Assembly: GCF_003668875.1 (NCBI RefSeq) | Contig: NZ_RAWM01000065.1 | Coordinates: 1 to 47,328 of the forward strand | Reading direction: 5' to 3' | Length of the DNA: 47,328 nucleotides | Origin: Corallococcus interemptor | GTDB lineage: Bacteria; Myxococcota; Myxococcia; Myxococcales; Myxococcaceae | Shown here: piece by piece, positions 39,297-47,315 of the stretch | Numbering within the stretch: position 1 is the first letter of the stretch | Layout: every line of letters starts with the position of its first letter | The notes under the pieces: generated by a model | Told to the model about the DNA's origin: nothing | The model's input: only the letters and a program-made list of their open reading frames with translations | Databases searched by the model: none | Position numbers and translations under genes: made by a program

Positions 39297-39800
39297 GTGG
39301 CGGTGAAGGAGAAGGGGTCGCGGCCCCAGACGACCCAGGAGTTGCTGGAGCAGGAGAAGGCGGCGCGCCTGGGCGTGTCGTCCCTGGGCAAGCGCGAGTT
39401 CATGGAGCAGTTCCAGAAGCTCTCCAAGAGCTACGCGGTGGACCCGGGCAACCCCGGCTCCTACGCGTGCGAGGGCTGTCAGCGCTGCGCCAACTGCATG
39501 TTCTGCAAGGACTGCGACAGCTGCCACCAGTGCACGCACTGCACGCGGTGCGAGCTGTGCACCAACTGCTCGCACTGCGTGGAGTGCAAGAACTGCCACG
39601 CGTGCGCCTACTGCGTGCAGAGCGAGAACTGCTCCAGCAGCGCGTACGTGGTGCTGAGCAAGAACCTGCAGGACTGCAACTACTGCTTCGGCTGCGTGGG
39701 GCTGTCCAAGAAGGACTTCCACATCCTCAACGTGGGGTTCAGCCGCACCGAGTACTTCAAGGTCGTGGGCCGGCTGCGCAAGGAGCTGGGCATCCCGTAG
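39297..39800 (+). CDS. Cysteine-ladder protein with tandem C-x-x repeats
   Basis: The product has 167 residues. GTG 39297 has AAGGAG five bases upstream. The first 55 residues are polar and helical (TTQELLEQEKAARLGVSSLG). Then comes a run in which every third residue is Cys for 17 successive positions (CEGCQRCANCMFCKDC and so on), followed by VQSENC and CNYCFGC: 21 Cys in about 78 residues. The following CFGCVGLSKKDFHILN and EYFKVVGRLRKELG resemble the ends of Cys-rich proteins seen in candidate-phyla bacteria, with no known function. The Cys ladder could bind several metal ions or Fe-S clusters, or form a narrow solenoid. There is no signal peptide. Confidence 0.85.
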   Translation: MAVKEKGSRPQTTQELLEQEKAARLGVSSLGKREFMEQFQKLSKSYAVDPGNPGSYACEGCQRCANCMFCKDCDSCHQCTHCTRCELCTNCSHCVECKNCHACAYCVQSENCSSSAYVVLSKNLQDCNYCFGCVGLSKKDFHILNVGFSRTEYFKVVGRLRKELGIP

Positions 39801-39803
39801 CCG

Positions 39804-40994
39804 TCACAGGGCGCGCACGTAGAGGGCCTTGAGGTACTCCGTCTCCGTCAGGCCCGCGAGCACCGGGTGATCCAACCCGGCGCCGCGCCGCTCCAGGATT
39901 TGAACCGGGCGCTTCGCGTCCGCGGCGGCGTCCAGCACCATGGACTCGAAGCCCTGGCGGTCCAGCTTCCCGGAACACGAGCACGTGACGAGCAGGCCGT
40001 CCGGCTTGAGGCAGCGCAGGGCGCGCAGGTTGAGCTCGTGGTAGGCGCGCAGCGCGGTGGCCAGGCCCTCGCGGCGCTTGGCCAGCCCGGGCGGGTCCAG
40101 GACGATGGTGTCGAAGCGGCGGCCCTCCTGGTCGAAGCGGCGCAGCACGTCGAACGCGTTGCCGTTCTCCACCTTCACGTTGGCGCGGCCGTTGGCCTCC
40201 GCGTTGGACTGGATGCGGGAGGCGGCCTTCGCGTCCTGCTCCACCGCGAGCACCGACGTGCAGTGCTTCGCGAGCGCGAGCGCGAAGCCGCCGTGGTAGC
40301 TGAAGCAGTCCAGCGCTTCGCCCCGGCCCAGCTCGCCCGCGCGCAGGTGGTTGTCCACCTGGTCCAGGAACGCGCCCGTCTTCATGTCGCCCAAGAGGTC
40401 CACTTCGAAGCGGTTTTCGCCCTCGTGGTAGGTGAAGCGCGCGCTGCCCTCGCCGTGCAAGAGGCGCACTTCGCGGGGCAGGCTCTCGAAGTCGCGGCCG
40501 GAGGCGTCGTCGCGGCACACCACGTGGCTTACGCCCGTCCTCTCCACCAGCGCCTTCGCGAGCATCTCCTTGCGCGCGTCCATGCCCTCCGACAGCGTCT
40601 GCACGGTGAGGCCCTGGCCGTAGCGGTCCACGAAGAAGCCCGGCAGGAGGTCCGCTTCGCCGTGCACCAGGCGCAGGCCGTCGCGTCCCCGCAGCACGGC
40701 GCGGCGGGCGAGCGCGGCCTCCAGGCGGCGGATGAAGAAGGCGTCATCCACCTTCTCTTCATTCGGCCCCTTGCGCGTCAGCAGGCGCAGGGCGAGCGGG
40801 GAGCGGCGGGCGTAGAGCGCCTGGCCAATGGGGTTGCCCTGCGGATCCACCACCGCGACCACCGCGCCGGGCGTGTCGGTGGCGGGGGGCTCGGTGAGCT
40901 CCGTGCGGTACAGCCAGGGGGTGCCGCGACGCAGCGTCTTGGCGCCCTTGAGGCTCACGCGGGCGGTGGGAAGGGAAGGCATGGGGGGGCTCAC
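39804..40994 (-). CDS. Class I rRNA cytosine methyltransferase, RlmI-like
   Basis: The product has 396 residues. The N-terminal PUA-like part reads VSLKGAKTLRRGTPWLYRTEL. A linker with LRLVHGEADLLPGFFVDRYG, typical of RlmI/YccW, comes next. The Rossmann domain has ALDCFSYHGGFALALAKHC, VLAVEQDAKAASRIQSNAEANG, FDTIVLDPPGLAKRREG and VTCSCSG, where the Cys residues near the end serve in catalysis in this family. The E. coli protein methylates C1962 of 23S rRNA. The GTG start at 40994 overlaps the stop of the upstream gene; ATG 40982 is also possible. It ends three bases from the convergent Cys-ladder gene. Confidence 0.9.
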   Translation of the reverse strand: MSPPMPSLPTARVSLKGAKTLRRGTPWLYRTELTEPPATDTPGAVVAVVDPQGNPIGQALYARRSPLALRLLTRKGPNEEKVDDAFFIRRLEAALARRAVLRGRDGLRLVHGEADLLPGFFVDRYGQGLTVQTLSEGMDARKEMLAKALVERTGVSHVVCRDDASGRDFESLPREVRLLHGEGSARFTYHEGENRFEVDLLGDMKTGAFLDQVDNHLRAGELGRGEALDCFSYHGGFALALAKHCTSVLAVEQDAKAASRIQSNAEANGRANVKVENGNAFDVLRRFDQEGRRFDTIVLDPPGLAKRREGLATALRAYHELNLRALRCLKPDGLLVTCSCSGKLDRQGFESMVLDAAADAKRPVQILERRGAGLDHPVLAGLTETEYLKALYVRAL

Positions 40995-42244
40995 TCCAGG
41001 CCGCGCGCGGCCAGTTCCTCGTCGTCTTCCCCGCGCAGATGCCCGATTTCATGCAGCAGTGTCACGCGAATCTGTTCGCGCAGCTCTTCGGGGGTCCTCA
41101 CCGCGCGGGCCAGGTTGCGCCGGTAGAGGGCCACCGAGCGGCAGGGCGTCTCCGAGCCGTCACACGGCTCCTGGAGGGACGGGCCCCGGAACAGGCCCAG
41201 GATGGTGGGCGACAGGGGGGGCTGGTTGGCGAGGAGGTCGTCCTCGGAGGGAATCTCCTCCGTGGCCACCGGCACGCCCTTCAGGTCCTTGCGCATGTCC
41301 TCCGGCAGGTCCGCCAGCGCGCGCGTCACCTGGGCCTTGAACTCGTCCGGCGACGGCAGGGGCGGCGCGGGGAAGTCCTCGGGCTCCAGGGCGCGGGCCT
41401 TCTGGAAGTGCTCCTCCGCCCTGGCCCACTGGCCCTCGCGCTCCAGGAGCAGGCCCAGGTGCTGGTGCGCGTGCGCCGCGCGGTCCTTGTCCTTGAGCAG
41501 CGACGCGAAGGCCGCCTTCGCCTCGCGGAAGCGGCACAGCTCGAAGAGGGCCAGGGCCTTCTCGTACTTCGCCTCGGCGTTGCCCGGCTCGCGGGCGAGC
41601 ACGATGGCGGCGCGATCCAACGCCTGGTCCGCCTGCCCCAGGTCGTTGAAGGCCATGGCGGCCACCAGCGCCAGCGCCGGCACGAGCTCCGGGGGCGTGG
41701 AGGGCTGGGACAGGCCGCGCTCGGCGTAGAGGGCGCCCAGCTCGTCGCGCTCACGCGAGGAGGGCAGCTGCACGGCGTACAGGTGCGCGGCGCCCAGGAG
41801 CGCGTCCGCGTCCCCCGGGTCGATGGCCAGCGCGCGGGCGTAGGCGAGCTGCGCCTCCGGCTCGCGGTTGAGCGCGGCCAGGGCGGCGCCCCGTTCCGCG
41901 TGGGCGGCCGCGAGGTCCGGCTCCAGCGCGGCGGCCTGCGCGGCGCAGGAGAGCGCCTCCGCGTAGTGGCCGGCGTCGTAGTAGTCGCGGGCCGCGTCCA
42001 GGGGCTCGCCGCCCTTCGCGTCGCACACCGCCAGGGGGTGCACCTCCGCCACCGGGTCGTCCGGGGACTTCACCGGGAGGGGGGGCCCCGCGTCCACGGC
42101 GGCCCGCGCGAGCACCCCCGCGTCCGCCTCCACGGCGGCGGTGGCCAGGCCCGCATCCGTTCCCGCGTCGGCGTCCGCCGGAGGGTTGCGTTTGCAGGAG
42201 GCGAGCAGGAGGAGACAGACAGCGAGCAGACCGCGCCGCGACAT
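40991..42244 (-). CDS. Lipoprotein with TPR repeats and C-terminal zincin_1 (DUF1025) metalloprotease motif
   Basis: The product has 417 residues. It has a lipoprotein signal ([12 protein letters not shown]), an Asp/Ala-rich linker, and several TPRs between about 80 and 320 ([55 protein letters not shown]). The last 70 residues match the zincin_1/DUF1025 family: [20 protein letters not shown], then [20 protein letters not shown], with His398, Glu399 and His402 as metal and catalytic residues and acidic residues at 406-408. A minimal zinc peptidase placed at the envelope by TPRs is an unusual architecture. It is followed by the RlmI-like gene with overlapping TGA and GTG. Confidence 0.82.
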   Translation of the reverse strand: MSRRGLLAVCLLLLASCKRNPPADADAGTDAGLATAAVEADAGVLARAAVDAGPPLPVKSPDDPVAEVHPLAVCDAKGGEPLDAARDYYDAGHYAEALSCAAQAAALEPDLAAAHAERGAALAALNREPEAQLAYARALAIDPGDADALLGAAHLYAVQLPSSRERDELGALYAERGLSQPSTPPELVPALALVAAMAFNDLGQADQALDRAAIVLAREPGNAEAKYEKALALFELCRFREAKAAFASLLKDKDRAAHAHQHLGLLLEREGQWARAEEHFQKARALEPEDFPAPPLPSPDEFKAQVTRALADLPEDMRKDLKGVPVATEEIPSEDDLLANQPPLSPTILGLFRGPSLQEPCDGSETPCRSVALYRRNLARAVRTPEELREQIRVTLLHEIGHLRGEDDEELAARGLE

Positions 42245-42348
42245 GGGCGGGGAGGCTATGGCATCCGCCCCATGCACAGGAAGCGGGGACGTGCCTGCCC
42301 GCTCGGGGGGTCCCCTCCCCTCCCCGGCTGCACTACCCTCGGGCTCAC

Positions 42349-42930
42349 ATGAGAGACCTCATCCTGGCATCCACCTCCAGCGCGCGCCGGGCCCTGATGG
42401 ACGGGCTGGGCGTGCCCTACCGCACCGAAGCCCCCGGCGTGGACGAGTCCGTCCCCGAAAGCCTCCCCGCCGACGAGGCCGTGCGGATGCTCGCCGTGCG
42501 CAAGGCCCGCGCGGTCCAGGAGCGCCACCCGGAGGCCTGGGTGCTGGGCGCGGATCAGCTGGTGGAGGTGGGCCGCGACGTGCTGGGCAAGCCCCGGAAC
42601 CGGGACGCGGCGCGCGCGCAGCTTCAGCGCCTGCTGGGCAACACCCACGTCATCCACACCGCCGTGTGCCTGCTGGGGCCGGGCGGGCACCACTCGGAGA
42701 CGGTGGAGGACACGCGCCTGACGTTCTTCCCCGTGCCGCCGGAGGAGCTGGAGCGCTACCTGGACACCGGCGAGTGGGAGGGCTGCGCGGGCAGCTACCG
42801 CGTGGAGGGACGCGGGCAGGCGCTCCTGCAGAAGCTGGAGGGTGACCGCACCAACGTGCAGGGACTGCCCATGCTGTCGGTGGTGCGGCTGTTGCGGCAG
42901 GCGGGCTTCGACCTCTTCGCCCGCCGCTAG
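42349..42930 (+). CDS. Maf family nucleotide pyrophosphatase, YceF type
   Basis: The product has 193 residues. Family marks are [18 protein letters not shown] at the start, [23 protein letters not shown], and [18 protein letters not shown], where the catalytic Asp is followed by Gln. This Asp-Gln form is typical of the YceF branch (active on m7GTP), while the dTTP-specific branch has Asp-Thr. The end [18 protein letters not shown] is also YceF-like. It hydrolyses modified nucleotides so that they do not enter RNA. Its last bases overlap the convergent DHH gene by four. Confidence 0.93.
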   Translation: MRDLILASTSSARRALMDGLGVPYRTEAPGVDESVPESLPADEAVRMLAVRKARAVQERHPEAWVLGADQLVEVGRDVLGKPRNRDAARAQLQRLLGNTHVIHTAVCLLGPGGHHSETVEDTRLTFFPVPPEELERYLDTGEWEGCAGSYRVEGRGQALLQKLEGDRTNVQGLPMLSVVRLLRQAGFDLFARR

Positions 42931-43892
42931 GCTCCGGCGGTGGACAGCTCCGCCAGGATCTCGTGGTACGCGGTCCGGGCCTTCTCCGCCTGGTCCGCCT
43001 TGAAGCTCACCGCGGCCACCACCGGGTGGCCTCCTCCGCCGTAGCGGCCGGCGATGGCGGACAGGTCGTGCTGGCGCGTCTGGGGCTTCCACGGGTTGGA
43101 GCCCAGCGACACCTTGGCGCGCGACGAGCCCCGGCCCACCCACAGCGTGTAGCGCGCGTCCGGGTAGAGCGCGTACGCGATGAACTTGTTGAGGCTGTCC
43201 ACGCCCTCGTCCACCAGGTCGAAGTGGACGACGCCGTTCTCGTACCGGGCCTTCTCACGCACCAGGTCGATGTTGCGCTGGTGCTTGAAGAGCAGCGGCT
43301 CCAGCGGGGCGGAGATGAGCGGCGAGCGGGCGATGTCCGCCAGCGACTCGGACTGCATGCGCCGGATGACCTCCGGGATGAGCGTGTCGTCCTTGGTCGC
43401 CTCCAGCACCGTCATGATGCGCAGCGCGGGCTCCTCCAGCGCCACGGCCATCTGGGGGCTGGGGAACTGCGCGCCGTCGATGATCTCCGCCCAGTGCAGC
43501 AGGTCCTTCAGCGGGGACGCGTCCCAGCCGAAGCGCTCGCGCGCCACGTCCGCCAGGTACAGCGTGCAGCTCTTGCGATGCGGGTCGTGGAACTTCCGGC
43601 CGCTGGTGTCGCGCTGGAAGTGGGGCTCGTCGCCGGGCTGCTGGAAGGCGGAGGCGTGGTGGTCGAACCACCAGGTGAGCCGCGCGTCCTGGCTGTAGCG
43701 GAAGTCGACGATGACGTTCTCGTCGCCGGTGAAGACGGCCGGGTCGATGCCCTCCGCGCCCGGCTTGTGGGACAGGCCCCGGTAGCTGAACGTCGCGTCC
43801 GCGCGCACACGCTCCCGGTAGAAGCGGGTGAAGACCGCGGCGCTGGCCGCGCCGTCGAAACAGTTGTCGTGGAAGAGGACCTGGACTCGCAT
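42927..43892 (-). CDS. DHH/DHHA1 phosphoesterase family protein
   Basis: The product has 321 residues. The N-terminal part has [42 protein letters not shown], in which Asp-His-His is the metal-binding signature, and [16 protein letters not shown]. The C-terminal DHHA1 part ends with [18 protein letters not shown]. These proteins cleave phosphodiester bonds in small substrates such as nanoRNA or cyclic dinucleotides; the N-terminal DNCFDG form is less common than DxDG and the exact substrate is open. I chose ATG 43892 since [14 protein letters not shown] is a natural start. Confidence 0.88.
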   Translation of the reverse strand: MRVQVLFHDNCFDGAASAAVFTRFYRERVRADATFSYRGLSHKPGAEGIDPAVFTGDENVIVDFRYSQDARLTWWFDHHASAFQQPGDEPHFQRDTSGRKFHDPHRKSCTLYLADVARERFGWDASPLKDLLHWAEIIDGAQFPSPQMAVALEEPALRIMTVLEATKDDTLIPEVIRRMQSESLADIARSPLISAPLEPLLFKHQRNIDLVREKARYENGVVHFDLVDEGVDSLNKFIAYALYPDARYTLWVGRGSSRAKVSLGSNPWKPQTRQHDLSAIAGRYGGGGHPVVAAVSFKADQAEKARTAYHEILAELSTAGA

Positions 43893-44259
43893 GAGCGCCC
43901 GCCCTCTACCCTGAATCCCGGCCGGGCCCCAACCCGACCGTGGTCGCTCGGCCGCAGGGCTGTGGCCATGGGGTGACACCTGACCCATCCCTGTCCCCCC
44001 AGGGCCACGCGGTGGATGCGCGGGATTGAACGTTGCGTGGAAATCGCCGCACCGGGTGAACGAAAAACTCGACAGAACGAGGAACGACCCTGAAGGGCTG
44101 AAAAAAGGTGGGCCTGCCAGCCCCACGGAAACCCGCTATCCGCGAGGAAAACCCCTGGAATCAGGAACCTCCCAGGGAGGCCAACCCCTGGCACCCCGCC
44201 TGCATGGTGTCAGACCGACGAGGTACTCACCCGCGCGGCACGAAGTGGCGGGAGGAACC
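43893..44259. other. Non-coding interval with candidate sigma-54 promoter
   Basis: These 367 bases separate two divergent genes. The sequence here is richer in A than its surroundings, with short A-runs near 44060-44110 (GAACGAAAAACTCGAC and CTGAAAAAAGG). The right part holds the sigma-54-type element at 44189-44204. I see no convincing coding frame in it. Confidence 0.5.
44189..44204 (+). promoter_or_regulatory. Candidate sigma-54 (-24/-12) promoter
   Basis: TGGCACCCCGCCTGCA has GG (44190-44191) and GC (44202-44203) separated by exactly ten bases, the spacing required by RpoN, and the full TGGCAC -24 element. The -12 element is CTGCA against consensus TTGCA. A start site near 44215 would give a leader of about 45 bases before the small gene at 44260. 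No activator-binding repeat was recognised upstream. Confidence 0.5.
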
Positions 44260-44511
44260 ATGGCGAAGCGGACCGCAGGCAAGGCGAAGGGTGGTTCGGT
44301 GGTGCGGCGGCAGGGCCGGCGGGTGATGCCCGCGCTGCGTCGCACGGCGAAGCGCGCGCGGGTGGCGGCCCAGAAGGCCCAGCTCACCGTGGGTGAGGTC
44401 ATCGCGGCGGCGTTCGACACGGCGGGCGGAGAGATGAGCGGCGTGCTGGAGCTCGTCACCTCCCCGCAGATGACCCGCGCGCTGGGCCGCCGCATCGTCG
44501 TCGTGGGCTGA
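44260..44511 (+). CDS. Small basic protein of unknown function
   Basis: The product has 83 residues. GGAGG lies four bases before ATG 44260. The first 40 residues are strongly basic (AKRTAGKAKGGSVVRRQGRR, then RRTAKRARVAAQKAQ). The rest is a neutral amphipathic stretch (TVGEVIAAAFDTAGGEMSGVLELV) ending in RALGRRIVVVG. There is no signal peptide or membrane segment. The basic start suggests nucleic-acid binding, perhaps nucleoid- or RNA-associated, but no family is recognised. It lies alone behind a candidate sigma-54 promoter. Confidence 0.7.
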   Translation: MAKRTAGKAKGGSVVRRQGRRVMPALRRTAKRARVAAQKAQLTVGEVIAAAFDTAGGEMSGVLELVTSPQMTRALGRRIVVVG

Positions 44512-44864
44512 CGAAGGCTGCGGTCCAGGTCCATGACGTGCCCAGGCCGTGCTCCCTTTCTAGAGCGCGCGGGCGCTCGGGCCTTCGCGACACGGCTGTC
44601 AGCCTTCCTCCACCAGGTGCCGCGTTTCGCGTGAGCGCGGGTGGAGTCCTTCTTCCCTCCCCTTTCGTCCTGGAACCTGGATCCGTTGGACCCGGATGTG
44701 GATCCGCGCGCGGGTTCATCCGGACCCGGCACTGACCGCGTTCGTCACTTCGCACGCAGTGGGCGGCGCGCTTCGCACTGGAAACACGACGGCCCGTGTT
44801 CCCTTGAGAAACGGGAAACACGGGCCGGAAAGCCCCGGAGCACGGGGCTTGGGATGCGTGGGGA
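44512..44864. other. Non-coding interval between convergent genes
   Basis: These 353 bases lie between the stops of the small basic protein gene and the propeller lipoprotein gene. The right end holds the terminator at 44790-44827. TGGATCC occurs twice (44678-44684 and 44699-44705) inside an imperfect repeat-rich patch. Open frames cross the interval on both strands, but without ribosome sites or recognisable protein motifs. Confidence 0.45.
44790..44827 (-). terminator. Terminator hairpin after the propeller lipoprotein gene
   Basis: GGCCCGTGTTCCC (44791-44803) pairs with GGGAAACACGGGCC (44813-44826) with one bulged base. On the minus strand it is followed by GTCGTGTTTCC. It lies 37 bases after the stop codon. 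Confidence 0.6.
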
Positions 44865-46349
44865 CTAGCGGGGCTGCCAGCGCGGGCGGTGGTCGTCGCC
44901 CTCGTTCGTCAGCACCGTGTACGTGCCCTTGGTGTGGACGATGGCCGTGCCGGAGGCCTGGCCGGTGGCCGGGTCGATGGGCTGCACGTTGAGCTCACCG
45001 GACTTGATGAAGGCCACGAGGCGGCCGTCCGGGGAGAACGAAGGCAGCGTGGCGTTCTCCGCGAGTTGCACCGGGGCGCCGTCCGCCGCGCCCGAGGCCT
45101 TCACGCGCTGCAGGAAGACGATGTTGCCGGCGCGGTTGCCGCACAGGGTCGCGCCCGTGCTGCCGCACAGCACGGCCGCGCCGCCGACGTTCTGGTAGTA
45201 GGCGCGCACGTAGGCCACCCAGCTGCCGTCCGGCGCCCAGTTCGGGTTCGCGATGTACGAATCCACCGTGCCGCCCGTGACGGCGTCGGAGCTCTTGGCA
45301 GCGAGCACCTCCGGGGTGCCGCCGCCCGTCACCGGCAGCGAGTACAGCTTGAGCACCGGCGTCACCTCCGTGCCGAAGGTCACGGTCTCGCCCTCCGGGT
45401 TGGCCAGGAAGAGCAGCTGCGAGGTGACGCGGTTGAAGTGCGGCTGCTCACCCGTGGGGGCCGAGCCCTGCAGCACGGCCGGCGCGGCGCCGCCCGTGGA
45501 GACGTAGATGCCGGTGTTCGCGGCGCTGTACGCGAAGTCCGTGCCGTTGGCCGCCCAGTCCGGGAAGGTGCCGCTGTTGGTGACCGACGTGACCGTGCCG
45601 CCCGTCGCCGCGATGGTGGAGATGCCCGTGCTGCCGCGCACCCAGGCGATGAGGTTGCCCGGCTCCCACTCCATGTAGCGGATGCGCGCGCTGCCGCCCG
45701 TGGTCAGCACGGTGGCCGCGGCGTCCGTGACCGGCAGCGGGCGCACCGAGAGCTCACCCTCGGCGTCGGTGACGTCCCCCTGCACGAAGGCCACCTGGGT
45801 GCCGCCCGGGCCGAAGCGCGGGTAGGCGCTGGCGACGCCGGCGTCGCTGAGCGACGTCAGGCTCGGCACGTCGAAGGGAGTCACCAGCGCGGCCGTGCCC
45901 GTGCCGCCGTCGCTGAGCGTCGCGCCGCTGGCCGTCACGGCGATGAGGAGCGACTGGCAGGTGTTGGCCTCGCAGCGCAGGCCCGCCATGCAGTCCGGGG
46001 TCGCGCTGCACGCGCCGCCCTTGCCCACGTTCATGCCCGCGTCGGTGCCGGCGTCCGTGCCCGCGTCGGTGCCCGCGTCCACCTCCGTGCCTGCGTCCGT
46101 GCCCGCGTCGGTGCCGGCGTCGGTGCCGGCGTCGGTGCCCGCGTCGACCCCGGTGCCCGCGTCCGGTTCCGGCTCGACAGGGATATTCTGCAGCTCGCAC
46201 TTGTTGTCCGCGTTGCAGGTCCACTGCTGGCCCGCGGGAGCCACGCCCTTGTCACGGCAGTCGTACTGGTCGACGCACTCGTCGCCACAGCCCGTGGCCA
46301 GCATCGTCAGTGCCCCGAACAACGCCCCCAACACCACACGCTTGGTCAT
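44865..46349 (-). CDS. TolB-like beta-propeller lipoprotein with DAG-repeat linker
   Basis: The product has 494 residues. ATG 46349 has GGAGG seven bases upstream; an in-frame GTG at 46355 sits too close to it. The signal ends in LATGC (Cys 21). A Cys-rich segment (CVDQYDCRDKG, WTCNADNKCE) is followed by the DAG-repeat linker (63-105) and a second Cys-rich module (ACSATPDCMAGLRCEANTC). The rest is a propeller with WD40/TolB-like blades: YPRFGPGGTQVAFVQG, FPDWAANGTDFAYS, NPNWAPDGSWVAYVRA and LPSFSPDGRLVAFIKSG. It is probably a surface or periplasmic binding protein. Ligand unknown. Confidence 0.8.
   Translation of the reverse strand: MTKRVVLGALFGALTMLATGCGDECVDQYDCRDKGVAPAGQQWTCNADNKCELQNIPVEPEPDAGTGVDAGTDAGTDAGTDAGTDAGTEVDAGTDAGTDAGTDAGMNVGKGGACSATPDCMAGLRCEANTCQSLLIAVTASGATLSDGGTGTAALVTPFDVPSLTSLSDAGVASAYPRFGPGGTQVAFVQGDVTDAEGELSVRPLPVTDAAATVLTTGGSARIRYMEWEPGNLIAWVRGSTGISTIAATGGTVTSVTNSGTFPDWAANGTDFAYSAANTGIYVSTGGAAPAVLQGSAPTGEQPHFNRVTSQLLFLANPEGETVTFGTEVTPVLKLYSLPVTGGGTPEVLAAKSSDAVTGGTVDSYIANPNWAPDGSWVAYVRAYYQNVGGAAVLCGSTGATLCGNRAGNIVFLQRVKASGAADGAPVQLAENATLPSFSPDGRLVAFIKSGELNVQPIDPATGQASGTAIVHTKGTYTVLTNEGDDHRPRWQPR
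46035..46163 (-). repeat. 12-base tandem repeats encoding Thr-Asp-Ala-Gly
   Basis: About ten near-identical 12-base units encode TDAG, with two interruptions (GV and EV). The protein shows DAGT repeated between residues 63 and 105. Units differ mainly at third codon positions (GTGCCG and GTGCCC forms), which suggests growth by slippage or unequal recombination followed by drift. Confidence 0.85.
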
Positions 46350-46488
46350 TTTCACGCCTCCCGTTTCGCAATGGCTCCAAAGTCAGGCGGCGCGTCATAG
46401 CTTCACGCTCGCGGGCGCCGGGGAGCCTTGAAGGGCCCCGCATCCGTGGCTGTCAGTGATTGAACGGCGATGGGAAGAGGGATGCTCA

Positions 46489-47286
46489 ATGATCGACACG
46501 CACTGCCATCTGGACGCCTCCCGCTTCAATCCGGACCGCGACAGCGTTGTCACACGCGCCTGGGCGGCGGGGCTGCAGGGCATCCTCATCCCGGCGGTGG
46601 GCCCGGAGACGTGGGAGCCATTGCTCGCGCTGCCGCGCCAGGAGCCGCGCATCCAGGTGGGGCTGGGCATCCATCCCCAGTTCCTGCCGGACCTGCGGCC
46701 GGAGGATGACGGCGAGCACCTGGAGCGGCTGGACGCGCTGCTGGGCCAGGGCGGCGCGGTCGCGGTGGGCGAGTGCGGCCTGGACGGCCCGACGCTTCCG
46801 GGCGCCCCGCTGGAGCGGCAGCTGGCGGTGCTGCGCGGGCACCTGGCCCTGGCGCGCAAGCACGGGCTGCCAGTGCTGATGCACTGCCACCGGCTGCACC
46901 CGGCGATGATGGAGCTGCTGAAGACGGAAGCGTGGCCGGAGGCCGGCATCCTCATGCACAGCTACAGCGGCGGCGCGGAGCTGGCGCGCTTCTACATCCA
47001 GAAGGGCTGTCACTTCTCCTTCGCGGGCCCGGTGACGTGGGCGGAGGCGCGCAAGCCCCTGGACGCCCTGCGGGTGATTCCGGCGGACCGGCTGGTGGCG
47101 GAGACGGACTCGCCGGACCAGGCGCCCACGCCCTTCCGGGGGCAGCGCTCGGAGCCGGGCTACCTGCCCCACATCCTCGCGGGCATGGCGCAGGTGCTGG
47201 GGGAGCCGCCGGACGTGCTCGCCCAGCGGACGACCGAGAATGCCCGGCGGCTGTTCCGGGAAGCTTTCCCCTCCCCTTCGCGGTAG
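46489..47286 (+). CDS. TatD-family metal-dependent hydrolase
   Basis: The product has 265 residues. The TIM-barrel metal ligands are visible in order: DTHCHLD near the start, GLGIHPQF, VAVGECGLDG (bridging Glu), VLMHCHR, ILMHSYSGG and VAETDSPDQAP. TatD proteins are 3'-5' exonucleases or related hydrolases used in DNA quality control. ATG 46489 is the natural start (MIDTHCHLD) with GAGGG upstream; an in-frame start at 46456 would add 11 residues. The next gene begins 29 bases after the stop. Confidence 0.92.
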   Translation: MIDTHCHLDASRFNPDRDSVVTRAWAAGLQGILIPAVGPETWEPLLALPRQEPRIQVGLGIHPQFLPDLRPEDDGEHLERLDALLGQGGAVAVGECGLDGPTLPGAPLERQLAVLRGHLALARKHGLPVLMHCHRLHPAMMELLKTEAWPEAGILMHSYSGGAELARFYIQKGCHFSFAGPVTWAEARKPLDALRVIPADRLVAETDSPDQAPTPFRGQRSEPGYLPHILAGMAQVLGEPPDVLAQRTTENARRLFREAFPSPSR

Positions 47287-47315
47287 GCGAGCGTCGCGTG
47301 ATAGAGGAGCCCTTC

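Noticed and set aside
44641-44868. Possible small plus-strand gene of 75 codons after the basic protein
   Set aside because: It has no ribosome site or recognisable motif and crosses the terminator hairpin at 44790-44827.
46035-46163. Possible CRISPR or regulatory repeat array
   Set aside because: The 12-base units are contiguous without spacers and lie in frame inside a gene, encoding TDAG.
44889-46400. An open plus-strand frame of 503 codons opposite the propeller lipoprotein
   Set aside because: The minus-strand gene has a signal peptide, repeats and propeller blades; the plus frame is Arg/Ala/His-rich without motif.
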